Part shown: piece by piece, positions 31,495 to 39,650 of the stretch
Position numbering within the stretch: position 1 is the first letter of the stretch
Layout: every line of letters starts with the position of its first letter
Assembly (NCBI GenBank): GCA_018715495.1
Contig: DVLO01000031.1
Coordinates: 1 to 49,064 of the forward strand
Source: Candidatus Limihabitans stercoravium
GTDB taxonomy: Bacteria; Bacillota; Clostridia; Christensenellales; CAG-314
DNA: 49,064 nucleotides
Reading direction: 5' to 3'
The notes under the pieces: model-generated
What the model saw: the letters and a program-made list of their open reading frames with translations, nothing else
What the model was told of the DNA's origin: nothing
Database searches by the model: none
Program-made: the position numbers and the translations under genes

Positions 31495-33387
31495 ATGACA
31501 TCCGAACAACTGAAAAAAATACATCAGAAATATTCCGATCTTATAAAAATCCGTAAGGTCGTTCAGGAAGAAGGAGAGAAACTTGTCAAGGACAGCAAGT
31601 ATCGCAAACAGGTACTTGTGTGTGGCGGTACAGGTTGTACGTCATCTCAGTCGCTGAAGGTCATCGAACAGTTGGAACAGTCGCTGCAGGAACTGGAAAT
31701 AGAAGACGTGTTGATTGTCAAGACGGGCTGTTTCGGGCTGTGTGCATTGGGTCCCATCATGATTGTTTATCCCGAAGGAGTGTTCTATTCGCAGATTACC
31801 CCCGAACATGTAAGGGAAATTGCTCAACGTCACTTGAAAAATGGCGGTAAGGTTGTCAAGGAATATCTTTACCAGGGCACAATTGCCAAAGACGGTTCAA
31901 TCATTCCCTTTGCGGAAACTAATTTCTATAAAAAACAACTGCGTATTGCATTGCGCAACTGCGGTGTAATCAATGCCGAAAGTATTGAAGAAGCAATCGG
32001 TGCAGGCGATTACCTTGCACTTGACAAGGTTTTAAATGAAATGACTCCTGATGACGTAATCAACGAAATTACGGCATCCGGATTGCGTGGCCGTGGCGGA
32101 GCCGGATTCCCCACAGGAAGAAAGTGGTCTTTTGCTAAGGCGTCCAACAGCAGGGAAAAGTACGTTTGCTGTAATGCCGACGAAGGCGATCCGGGCGCAT
32201 TTATGGACAGATCGGTTCTGGAAGGTGACCCTCACTGCGTTCTTGAAGCAATGACCATTGCGGGCTACGCAATAGGTGCTAAACAAGGTTACATATACGT
32301 ACGTGCTGAGTATCCCGTTGCCGTCGAACGTTTGAAGATTGCAATTCGTCAGGCACGCGCCTACGGATTGCTGGGCAGAAACATTTTAGACAGCGGTTTC
32401 AACTTCGACATTGACATCCGTCTTGGTGCAGGCGCATTTGTGTGCGGCGAAGAAACGGCATTGATTCGCAGTATCGAAGGACATCGTGGAGAACCCCGTC
32501 CCCGTCCTCCATTCCCTGCCGTCAGCGGATTGTTCGGTAAACCCACAATCATCAACAACGTTGAAACATGGGCAAACATCAATCCCATCATTTTAAACGG
32601 TGCGGGATGGTTTTCATGTATAGGAACACACACGTCTAAAGGAACTAAGGTATTCGCATTGGGCGGAAATATTACAAACGTTGGTCTTGTAGAAGTCCCA
32701 ATGGGTACAACGTTGCGTGAAATAGTAGAAGAAATAGGCGGCGGCATTCCCAACGGCAAGAAATTCAAGGCTGCACAGACGGGCGGACCTTCAGGCGGTT
32801 GTATTCCCGAACAGTACATTGACGTTCCCATTGACTACGACAGTCTGCTGGAAATTGGTTCAATGATGGGTAGCGGCGGTATGATCATCATGGACGAAGA
32901 CACCTGTATGGTTGACCTTGCAAAGTTCTACCTGGAATTCACTGCAGATGAATCGTGCGGAAAATGTACTCCCTGCCGTATCGGTACTAAAAGATTGTTG
33001 CAACTGTTGACCAAGATTACCGAAGGTAAGGGCGAAGAGGGCGACATCGAAAAGATTGAAGAACTTGCTTACCACATGCAACAATCTTCTCTGTGCGCAC
33101 TGGGACAATCGGCTCCTAACCCATGTTTGTCTACTTTGAAGTACTTCCGCAAGGAATACGAAGAACACATCACCGACAAGGTTTGCCGCACAGGTACATG
33201 TAAAGCCTTGGCTACCTACCACATCATTGCCGAAAAGTGTAAAGGTTGTACCTTGTGTGCAAGACAATGTCCTGTCAAGGCAATCAGCGGTTCTATCAAG
33301 CAGCCGCATGTCATTGACAATTCCAAGTGCGTCAAGTGCGGTTTGTGTATGGAAAACTGCAAGTTTGGTGCTATTTACAGAAAGTGA
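31495..33387 (+). CDS. hydB: NADH-linked [FeFe]-hydrogenase, NuoF-like beta subunit
   Basis: 630-residue FMN/NADH-binding flavoprotein subunit. Residues 1-120: thioredoxin-like [2Fe-2S] domain (Cys42, Cys47 and GCFGLC). The middle is the NuoF core, with GRGGAGFPTGRKW and NADEGDPGAFMDRSVLEGDPH binding NADH and FMN, then the [4Fe-4S] motif SCGKCTPCRIG with a later Cys in SLCALG. C-terminus: two ferredoxin-type [4Fe-4S] clusters (CKGCTLCARQCP and CVKCGLCMENC). This layout is that of the electron-bifurcating or NAD(P)-dependent HydABC/Hnd enzymes. Starts 3 bases after hydC. Confidence 0.95.
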   Translation: MTSEQLKKIHQKYSDLIKIRKVVQEEGEKLVKDSKYRKQVLVCGGTGCTSSQSLKVIEQLEQSLQELEIEDVLIVKTGCFGLCALGPIMIVYPEGVFYSQITPEHVREIAQRHLKNGGKVVKEYLYQGTIAKDGSIIPFAETNFYKKQLRIALRNCGVINAESIEEAIGAGDYLALDKVLNEMTPDDVINEITASGLRGRGGAGFPTGRKWSFAKASNSREKYVCCNADEGDPGAFMDRSVLEGDPHCVLEAMTIAGYAIGAKQGYIYVRAEYPVAVERLKIAIRQARAYGLLGRNILDSGFNFDIDIRLGAGAFVCGEETALIRSIEGHRGEPRPRPPFPAVSGLFGKPTIINNVETWANINPIILNGAGWFSCIGTHTSKGTKVFALGGNITNVGLVEVPMGTTLREIVEEIGGGIPNGKKFKAAQTGGPSGGCIPEQYIDVPIDYDSLLEIGSMMGSGGMIIMDEDTCMVDLAKFYLEFTADESCGKCTPCRIGTKRLLQLLTKITEGKGEEGDIEKIEELAYHMQQSSLCALGQSAPNPCLSTLKYFRKEYEEHITDKVCRTGTCKALATYHIIAEKCKGCTLCARQCPVKAISGSIKQPHVIDNSKCVKCGLCMENCKFGAIYRK

Positions 33388-33398
33388 GGTGTTGGGCA

Positions 33399-35120
33399 AT
33401 GAAAATGGTAAATCTTAAAATAAACGGCACTGCGGTAAGCGTGCCTGAAGGTACAACAATACTGGAAGCGGCACGTAAGGCGCACATCGAAATTCCCACA
33501 CTGTGCTTTTTGAAGGGTATCAGTTGTGTAGGTTCCTGCCGTATGTGTCTTGTAGAAGCAACAGGAGCAAGAGGACTTGTTGCGTCCTGCGTCTATCCCG
33601 TTGCCGAAGGCATGGAAGTGCAGACAAATACTGAAAAGTGCAGAAAATCACGCAAAATGACGCTGGAACTGATACTTTCCAAACACAAGAAGAAGTGTCT
33701 TTCTTGCGAACGTAACAGAAACTGCGAATTGCAAAGACTTTCGCTTGGTTACAGCGTTGACGAAGACAGATTCAAGGGCGAAGACTTTGTTCTTCCCAAG
33801 GACATGTCAACACCTTACATTGTAAGAGACAACGACAAGTGCATCAACTGTATGCGTTGCGTACTTGACTGCCAGAAACAGACTGTCAATGCAATCGGAC
33901 CTATCGGAAGAGGTTTCCATTCACACATCGGCAGTGCGTTCGACCGTCCGTTGTCGGAATCTCCCTGCGTCGGATGCGGTCAATGTGTAATTGCATGTCC
34001 CGTAGGTGCATTGAGTGAAAAGAGTTCGGTAGATCAGGTGTGGAAAGCATTGGGAGATCCCACTAAGAAGGTAATTTTCTTTGTTGCTCCGTCAATCCGT
34101 GCAACATTGGGCGAATCTTTCAGCCTGCCCATCGGAACTAACGTAGAAGGCAAGATGGTTGCTGCAATCCGCAGACTCAATCCTTATGCCGTGTTCAACA
34201 TGGATGTAACAGCAGACCTTACAATCATGGAAGAGGCAACGGAACTTATCAGCCGTATCAAGACAAACAAGCCTTTGCCAATGTTTACGTCATGCTGTCC
34301 CGGTTGGATCAAGTTTGTAGAACAGACCTATCCTGAATTAATCCCCAATCTGTCAACATGTAAGTCACCGCAACAGATGTTCGGTGCATTGATCAAGAAT
34401 TACTGGTGTCAGAAAAACAGCGTAGACCCCAAGAACGTCTACACCGTAAGCGTAATTCCCTGTACTGCCAAGAAGTACGAATGTGAACGTCCTGAAATGG
34501 CGGGCGATGTAGATTGCGCAATCACAACCCGTGAACTTGCAAGAATGATAAAGACCGCAGGTATCAAGTTTACCGAACTTGAAGAGGAACATTACGACAA
34601 TCCATTTGCTTTTGCAACGGGCGGCGGTAACATCTTCGGCGCAACGGGCGGTGTAATGGAAGCTGCATTGCGTACAGCGGCTCACATGTTGGACGGCGAA
34701 TTCCAGGTAATGGATTTCTTCGCAGTTCGTGGCACCAAGGGTATCAAGGAAGCAACCTACCTAGTGGCAGGACACACATTGAGTGTTGCCGTTGCAAGCG
34801 GATTGGACAATGCACGTACAATTGTAGAACAGGTACTTTCGGGTGAGAAGAAGTACGACTTTGTGGAAATCATGGCATGCCCCGGCGGTTGCGTAAACGG
34901 TGGTGGACAACCTGCATTGTCCGACAGCGTACGTAACAATGTCGAATTGATGGAGTCCCGTGCCAAGGCACTGTACAACTGCGACAACAACAGTGAAGTC
35001 AGACGTGCCGACAGTTCGCCTGTAATCACAATGTTGTACGAAGAGTACTACGGATTTCCCAACAGCCGCCGTGCACACGAACAATTGCACACAACCTACA
35101 AGGCCGACAAAAAGATTTAA
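33399..35120 (+). CDS. hydA: [FeFe]-hydrogenase catalytic subunit (HydA, M3-type)
   Basis: 573 residues, closely collinear with C. pasteurianum CpI (574). N-terminal [2Fe-2S] domain (CVGSCRMC), His/Cys [4Fe-4S] site HKKKCLSCERNRNC, two ferredoxin clusters (CINCMRCVLDC and CVGCGQCVIACP), then the H domain: TSCCPGW (297-303), IPCTAKKYE (353-361) and ACPGGC (493-498). All four H-cluster cysteines (300, 355, 494, 498) and the proton-relay Cys299 are present. Residue 353, Met in CpI and nearly all relatives I recall, is Ile here. Start ATG 33399 follows GAGGTG; a frame 72 bases longer overlaps hydB and is rejected. Confidence 0.96.
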   Translation: MKMVNLKINGTAVSVPEGTTILEAARKAHIEIPTLCFLKGISCVGSCRMCLVEATGARGLVASCVYPVAEGMEVQTNTEKCRKSRKMTLELILSKHKKKCLSCERNRNCELQRLSLGYSVDEDRFKGEDFVLPKDMSTPYIVRDNDKCINCMRCVLDCQKQTVNAIGPIGRGFHSHIGSAFDRPLSESPCVGCGQCVIACPVGALSEKSSVDQVWKALGDPTKKVIFFVAPSIRATLGESFSLPIGTNVEGKMVAAIRRLNPYAVFNMDVTADLTIMEEATELISRIKTNKPLPMFTSCCPGWIKFVEQTYPELIPNLSTCKSPQQMFGALIKNYWCQKNSVDPKNVYTVSVIPCTAKKYECERPEMAGDVDCAITTRELARMIKTAGIKFTELEEEHYDNPFAFATGGGNIFGATGGVMEAALRTAAHMLDGEFQVMDFFAVRGTKGIKEATYLVAGHTLSVAVASGLDNARTIVEQVLSGEKKYDFVEIMACPGGCVNGGGQPALSDSVRNNVELMESRAKALYNCDNNSEVRRADSSPVITMLYEEYYGFPNSRRAHEQLHTTYKADKKI

Positions 35121-35135
35121 AAATTTCAAACATCG

Positions 35136-35169
35136 AAAATGCGTTTCTTAATTCAGAAACGCATTTTTT
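35136..35169. terminator. intrinsic terminator of the hydrogenase operon
   Basis: AAATGCGTTTCT / AGAAACGCATTT stem with a 6-nt loop and a T6 tail. Confidence 0.9.
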
Positions 35170-35552
35170 ATATTTGAGTTATTTTATTTAGATAACTATA
35201 TCTGATTTTTATTTTTAAACATGGTGATTGCTGTTCGCTTGTTTTGCCCATGAGTGCTAATGTATAAACAATGTTTTTCACGTTGAATTTAGGAAATTTG
35301 CTTTTTATAAAAAATTTTTAAAGTAATTTTTAAACCTAAAACCAAATACGGCAAATGATTCGATCATGACTAATTGTTTTTTTTAGTTTAAACCAAAGCG
35401 TAAATGAGCGGAAGATTGTTTTAGTTGTTAAGATAAATTGAGCACTGACGTTTAACCGTACTTTTAAAACATTTCTACACAAATTGACTATAAAAAGTGA
35501 AGATATTTTATCTCATGTATAAACATTACAACCAAAAAGTTTCGGTTTCGCA
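35170..35552. other. AT-rich gene-free stretch
   Basis: About 380 bases of AT-rich DNA at the start of the accessory island. No open frame with a ribosome site. A TGAGCGGAAG decamer at 35404-35413 matches the boundary of the tRNA-Thr array units in the opposite orientation, which may be chance or a decayed unit. Confidence 0.45.
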
Positions 35553-35581
35553 TTGACTATTATATTGTTTTGTGATAAAAT
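35553..35581 (+). promoter_or_regulatory. promoter of the 35612 gene
   Basis: TTGACT (35553-35558), 17-base spacer, TAAAAT (35576-35581). Confidence 0.75.
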
Positions 35582-35611
35582 TGACCATATCAAATTGGGG
35601 AGGGGAAGAGA

Positions 35612-36151
35612 ATGTCATTGTTGGGTGGAAGAAAAATAAAGAAAGCGTATCTGCATCGCTACGTGTCTGATATTATGCCGCTAGATCCTATTGATGAAAA
35701 CGGTATCGAGCGTCCCGAAAAAAAATTGAGATATTTTATATTACTAGACCAAAATAATTTTGCATATTTAGTACCGGGATTTTATGACAAAGTAACTGAA
35801 AATTGGCTAAAGGCATATGAGCCTGAAGATGTGGTGGATGCTGCTGCCGGTGATGTCTTAAAACAAGACAAAATAAAGAAGATTCATCACAACCTAAGAC
35901 TTGAGTATTTTCATGACAAGTTGTTTACTGAAGATTGGATTCAGGAATATTACGATGGAACAAAGCAAATTTTTTATTCGCAATACTGCGAAGTATTGAA
36001 AAGAAGAGGATTGCCTAACGTTTCGATAGAGCATTTGCCGACAAAGGCTAAAACAATTGAAAATTTTACCTTGGAAGAAATAAAAAAAGTTGCCGACAAT
36101 GCAATCTTTGTTCCGCAAATGACTTCAAATGGTGGACGTGAGAGATTTTGA
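35612..36151 (+). CDS. uncharacterised protein in accessory island
   Basis: 179 residues, soluble, no signal peptide or membrane segment, rich in charged and aromatic residues. I do not recognise a family. GGGGAGGGG precedes the ATG and there is a good promoter and terminator, so it is expressed as a single gene. Composition is more AT-rich than the hydrogenase operon. It is upstream of the toxin-immunity pair but separated from it by a terminator and 360 bases. Confidence 0.65.
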   Translation: MSLLGGRKIKKAYLHRYVSDIMPLDPIDENGIERPEKKLRYFILLDQNNFAYLVPGFYDKVTENWLKAYEPEDVVDAAAGDVLKQDKIKKIHHNLRLEYFHDKLFTEDWIQEYYDGTKQIFYSQYCEVLKRRGLPNVSIEHLPTKAKTIENFTLEEIKKVADNAIFVPQMTSNGGRERF

Positions 36152-36196
36152 CATGCGATCGTCGATCAAGCACAATACACAAAGCATTTACAGAAA

Positions 36197-36221
36197 GAAA
36201 GACACCGCAAGGTGTCTTTTT
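36197..36221 (+). terminator. intrinsic terminator, copy of the tRNA-Thr terminator stem
   Basis: AAAGACACC-GCAA-GGTGTCTTTTTT. The same stem, with similar flanks (AGAAAGAA before, TGTT-R-CGA after), is found at 38423-38458 downstream of tRNA-Thr. Confidence 0.9.
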
Positions 36222-36511
36222 TGTTACGATTGTAAACTATACTTTAAATTTTTTTTTGTTAATGAAAAAGACGTCTAAGAACGCATGTAGAATGTTTACA
36301 GATTAACAGAAGACACTAAACATGATATGCTTGAACAATTACTTGAAAAAAATAAAGCAAGAAAAGAGAAAAATACTTTGAGATGTAAATTTAAACAAAT
36401 ATGGCACACTCAAGTAAATATTTAAAGATTTAATGATATAATGCAAATAGAAAGGTTGGATGATGCAATATTCTTCAACTTTTTGCATTTTAAAAGGAGA
36501 TTTGATATAAT
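36222..36511 (+). other. AT-rich spacer with a possible gene relic
   Basis: A frame without start codon (about 36285-36424) reads like protein (TEDTKHDMLEQLLEKNKARKEK) and may be the remains of a coding region. No ribosome site. The last 40 bases hold the AAAGGAG site of the toxin gene. Confidence 0.35.
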
Positions 36512-37051
36512 ATGGGTATCTTCGATGATTTAATACGAGTTGACGAGAATGGGAATTTAAGATATATTGGCTGGATTGAATGGAAACATATTTCCACTGG
36601 ATTAACACATTGTCCTGTATGCTTAGTTTTGGATAAATGTTGGTTTAACAACAATTTAAAGCCCAAACTACCTCAACACGAAAACTGTCATTGTGTAGCA
36701 AATAATGTTGCAAACCCAATTCCAATGATTGATGCAATAGCAAAATGTGACATAAAAAAATTTACTGATTATATTTTTAGTGATAAATATGCTTGGACTG
36801 GTAAAAGAGATTTATTTGAAATGTTGGGATTTACAATAAATGATTCGAATTATTTAAAGGAAGAATATGAAAATCAAGCGGTAAAGAAGTATTGTAATAG
36901 TGAATATAAATTGGGTAAATTGGATATGCAAGGACAAAGAATCAATATAGATATTAAATTCGTGAGACACGGTAGAAATCTTGTGTTCACTTCGGGGTGG
37001 ATGGTCAGACCGAAGGGAGAGATCACAAATAATACGCCGTTAGCGGATTAG
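36512..37051 (+). CDS. DUF6883-like putative toxin domain protein
   Basis: 179 residues. N-terminal part with C-x2-C, then P-x-L-P-x-H-x2-C-H-C (HCPVC ... LPQHENCHC), like the zinc-binding region that precedes the C-terminal domain in phage minor-head (MuF-type) proteins. Residues about 85-175 match the DUF6883 pattern I recall: KKFTDYIFSDK, KRDLFEMLGF, GQRINIDI and the closing SGWMVRPKGEITNNTPL. Such domains form C-terminal toxins of polymorphic and phage-borne toxin proteins. Here it stands alone without a delivery domain. AAAGGAG precedes the start. A DUF4926-like gene follows after 11 bases, the expected immunity partner. AT-rich. Enzymatic activity unknown. Confidence 0.55.
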   Translation: MGIFDDLIRVDENGNLRYIGWIEWKHISTGLTHCPVCLVLDKCWFNNNLKPKLPQHENCHCVANNVANPIPMIDAIAKCDIKKFTDYIFSDKYAWTGKRDLFEMLGFTINDSNYLKEEYENQAVKKYCNSEYKLGKLDMQGQRINIDIKFVRHGRNLVFTSGWMVRPKGEITNNTPLAD

Positions 37052-37062
37052 AGGAGATAATT

Positions 37063-37299
37063 GTGAAATATTTGGATTTAGTAGAATTGATAAAAGAAAA
37101 ACCGTCTTATACAAAAGCAGGGGTAAAAGTTGGTGATTTCGGTGCTGTTGTGAGTGAAAAGCCAATTAGCGGTAAGTGGCAAGTGGTTTTCTCTGAGTTT
37201 TATACAGGTAAAGATATTGCAGACCTGATGGTAGATGAAGAAGATTTAAAAGTTCATGAAAGTGTGCCTAAAGACAGGTATCCTGAAAAATTCAGGTGA
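37063..37299 (+). CDS. DUF4926-like putative immunity protein
   Basis: 78 residues, start codon GTG with AGAGGAG 8 bases upstream. The pattern YLDLVELI, then GVKVGDFGAVV, then WQVVFSEFYTGKDIADLMV and DLKVHE is that of the small SH3-like DUF4926 family, which is often encoded after DUF6883 and similar toxin domains. Role as antidote to the upstream protein is inferred from size, position and family. Confidence 0.55.
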   Translation: MKYLDLVELIKEKPSYTKAGVKVGDFGAVVSEKPISGKWQVVFSEFYTGKDIADLMVDEEDLKVHESVPKDRYPEKFR

Positions 37300-37755
37300 G
37301 TTTGTAAAATCGGAAAATTAATATCATTAGAAATAAAAAAACATGTGAGGCTACAATTCAGTAAACGGTATGTGCGGAGCAGTGGAAGTGTAAATGAAAA
37401 ATGATAAATGATGCTTTCGCTCCGCTCAAAGTGATGCAGATGTAACAAGTTACATTCGTTGTGGTTGTGCTACGCACTCTCTAATAAAGGCGAATAACTC
37501 AATGCAAACATCAAATTTTGAATGCGAAGTACACTCTGTCAACAGTCGCCGTACGCAGTACTACTGCCGTAGGGGCAGTGTAAGTATAAATGAAGCGGAT
37601 GACCAATGGCATCGATGATGCTGTTTGGCGGTTCCAAACAAATTGTGGTTTTTTGTTAAGTTAAACATATAATATCTATAGTCGCCGTGTGCTAACACTC
37701 ACAGATTTCAACTTCTGATTAAAGGATACTGCGAAAAAATAAATAAAAGTGGGAA
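37300..37755. repeat. degenerate part of the tRNA-Thr-associated repeat array
   Basis: No gene. Decayed copies of the array units: around 37505-37580 a run with CAGTCGCCGTACGCAGTA and CTACTGCCGTAGGGGCA matches A-type units, and 37690-37720 (CACAGATTTCAACTTC) matches the end of a B-type unit. GTAACAAGTTAC (37442-37453) resembles the B-type central palindrome. A TGTTTGG/CCAAACA hairpin followed by a T run is at 37622-37656. Confidence 0.55.
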
Positions 37756-37757
37756 GA

Positions 37758-37894
37758 TGAGCGGACTTGTAAGGAGCGCTACTGCCGTAGGGGCACTTTG
37801 TAAAACTTGATGCATACATCAAAGTTGATTGTAAAGTACAGTCTGTTAATAGTCGCCGTACGCAGTACCGTCACATTATTTCATTTTCCGCTCA
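37758..37894 (-). repeat. tRNA-Thr array unit 1, A-type, 137 bp
   Basis: Bounded by TGAGCGGA and TCCGCTCA. The left 12 bases TGAGCGGACTTG (14 with the preceding GA) equal the complement of the tRNA-Thr 3' region. The body contains AGTCGCCGTACGCAGTACCG and CTACTGCCGTAGGGGCA. Near-identical to unit 3. Confidence 0.85.
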
Positions 37895-37950
37895 AAGCTC
37901 AAGGCTGTGGTGTGATGAAAATAAGAAATACAATGGAAAATACAGAGAAT

Positions 37951-38032
37951 TGAGCGGACTTGTAAGGAGCGAAGCGACGGAATAGCGAAAGCAACTTGTT
38001 GCTTGAGCGTCACAGATTTCAACTTCCGCTCA
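37951..38032 (-). repeat. tRNA-Thr array unit 2, B-type, 82 bp
   Basis: Same bounding repeats. The body has GGAGCGAAGCGACG and the palindrome AAGCAACTTGTTGCTT. The right boundary continues as TCCGCTCATCAGC, an inverted 13-base copy of the tRNA-Thr 3' end. Near-identical to unit 4. Confidence 0.85.
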
Positions 38033-38124
38033 TCAGCGACTGTAAGAGAGCGACTAATTGGGAGCCATGGTAACAAAGCATTATTAAAGCTTGTGTTCAA
38101 GTTATAGCAAAAATTTAATTATAC

Positions 38125-38261
38125 TGAGCGGACTTGTAAGGAGCGCTACTGCCGTAGGGGCACTTTGTAAAACTTGCAACAGACATCAAATTTGATTGTA
38201 AGGTACAGTCTGTTAATAGTCGCCGTACGCAGTACCGTCACATTATTTCATTTTCCGCTCA
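38125..38261 (-). repeat. tRNA-Thr array unit 3, A-type, 137 bp
   Basis: Same length and nearly the same sequence as unit 1. Starts 174 bases after unit 2 begins. Confidence 0.85.
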
Positions 38262-38304
38262 AAGCTCAAAAGGGGACTGCGAAAAACAAATAAAGGTAAA
38301 AAGA

Positions 38305-38386
38305 TGAGCGGACTTGTAAGGAGCGAAGCGACGGCATAGCGAAAGCAACTTGTTGCTTGAGCGTCACAGATTTCAACTTCCGCTCA
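38305..38386 (-). repeat. tRNA-Thr array unit 4, B-type, 82 bp
   Basis: Same length and nearly the same sequence as unit 2. The flank beyond its right boundary (CCAACGCTGTGGC) is an inverted copy of the DNA just after the tRNA gene (minus strand CCAATACGCTGTGGC). Confidence 0.85.
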
Positions 38387-38422
38387 AAGCCCAACGCTGT
38401 GGCGTAGCAAAATGAAGCAATA

Positions 38423-38458
38423 GAAAGAAAAAAAGACACCGTATGGTGTCTTTCTTTC
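38423..38458 (-). terminator. terminator of tRNA-Thr
   Basis: Minus strand AAAGACACC-ATAC-GGTGTCTTTTTTTCTTTCT, with an extended AGAAAGAAA/TTTCTTTCT base. Confidence 0.88.
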
Positions 38459-38489
38459 TGTTGCGACTAACAAGCAAGCCACAGCGTAT

Positions 38490-38565
<76 letters not shown>

Positions 38566-38691
38566 AACTTGTCTACGGACGTAATTCCGACCGTGCCTTG
38601 ATATTATATATTGATTTTGGCAAGTTGTCAATTGTCTTGTTGTATCTTTTGATACAAAAAAGTTTCAATGAACGTCACTTTGCCAAACAGA

Positions 38692-38718
38692 CAAAATGTG
38701 GCAGTGTTTTCTGCCACA
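38692..38718 (-). terminator. intrinsic terminator of the primosome operon
   Basis: TGTGGCAG / CTGCCACA stem (38697-38704, 38711-38718) and UUUUG on the minus strand, just beyond the helicase-loader stop. Confidence 0.8.
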
Positions 38719-38726
38719 TTTCTGGT

Positions 38727-39647
38727 TTATTTTGTTGTAAGACGCTTGTCTTCACCGTCAAGGTGCAGTACCATTGACAACTTTTGGTCGGCAATTCGGC
38801 TAAAAATACGGTCGTCGTATCTTTGCTGAATTTGTGCAATTGTCAGGTTTGTACTGATTACCGTCTTGTTTCCACGCTGTATGCGTTCGTTTATCAGTGC
38901 GAACAGGTACTCATTTGTAACGTTGGTAAAGGTGTTTTCAACGCCAAGGTCATCTATTACCAGCAAATCCACGTCCATCAGGTCTTCAAGCATGGCAAGT
39001 TTGTCCTCCTGACCGGACAGATGTCCTTTGAGAAACAGTTCGCTGAGACTGTAAGCAGTAATTACAAATGCGCTTTGCTGATTTTCAATGGCTTTATTTG
39101 CAATGGCGTTTGCAAGGTAGGTCTTGCCGGTGCCTGTTTTTCCCATCAGCAAGATGATACGAAGTCTTGTTTCCTGCATTTTCTGGCAGAATGTAAGACA
39201 TGCGTTGTAAACTTTTTTATTGTCGGCATTTGTTTCGGTGGAATTTTCGAAAGTGCAGTTTCTGTCAAAATATCCGCAGTCATTGAGCAACAGATGTGTG
39301 ACTTCACGGCGAAGACAACTGCATTTTTCGCCATTTACAAAGCCGGTGTCGTTGCATTTTTGGCAGCTGTACTGCGGCAAAAGATCTTTTTGCGACATTC
39401 CGTGACTTTTCAGTACTGCATTTCTTTTTAACAACAACCTTGCAAGCTGACGTTTGTTTTCGGTGGGGTCGTTTCCCTGCAACTTGTCTTTGGCAATGTT
39501 GATGTTGCACATGCGCACTTGTTTGTCAACGGCTACCCATTCGGGGTCTTGCTGTAATGTTTCAATGTTGCGGTAAGCCTTGAATTCCGCATTGCGTTTG
39601 CGTGATTCAATGACAGAAATGGCTTTGGCAAGAGTGTTTCGGCTCAT
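38727..39647 (-). CDS. dnaI: DnaI/DnaC-type replicative helicase loader ATPase
   Basis: 306-residue AAA+ loader. The N-terminal helical part is followed by a zinc motif (CQKCNDTGFVNGEKCSC, about 95-111), then Walker A LMGKTGTGKTYLANAIA near residue 168, Walker B LLVIDDLGVE, sensor VISTNLT and the arginine-containing RIFSRIAD. This is the Gram-positive DnaI arrangement. It follows the DnaD-type gene by 3 bases, as in Bacillota loci encoding the primosome. It loads the DnaB-type helicase at oriC or at stalled forks. Confidence 0.92.
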   Translation of the reverse strand: MSRNTLAKAISVIESRKRNAEFKAYRNIETLQQDPEWVAVDKQVRMCNINIAKDKLQGNDPTENKRQLARLLLKRNAVLKSHGMSQKDLLPQYSCQKCNDTGFVNGEKCSCLRREVTHLLLNDCGYFDRNCTFENSTETNADNKKVYNACLTFCQKMQETRLRIILLMGKTGTGKTYLANAIANKAIENQQSAFVITAYSLSELFLKGHLSGQEDKLAMLEDLMDVDLLVIDDLGVENTFTNVTNEYLFALINERIQRGNKTVISTNLTIAQIQQRYDDRIFSRIADQKLSMVLHLDGEDKRLTTK

Positions 39648-39650
39648 ACA

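Noticed and set aside
35404..35413. TGAGCGGAAG as a further array unit in the opposite orientation
   Set aside because: Only ten bases match and no unit body follows.
37300..38489. CRISPR array
   Set aside because: Repeats are 82-137 bp in two alternating types with boundary copies of a tRNA. Spacers are not of uniform length and no cas gene is present.
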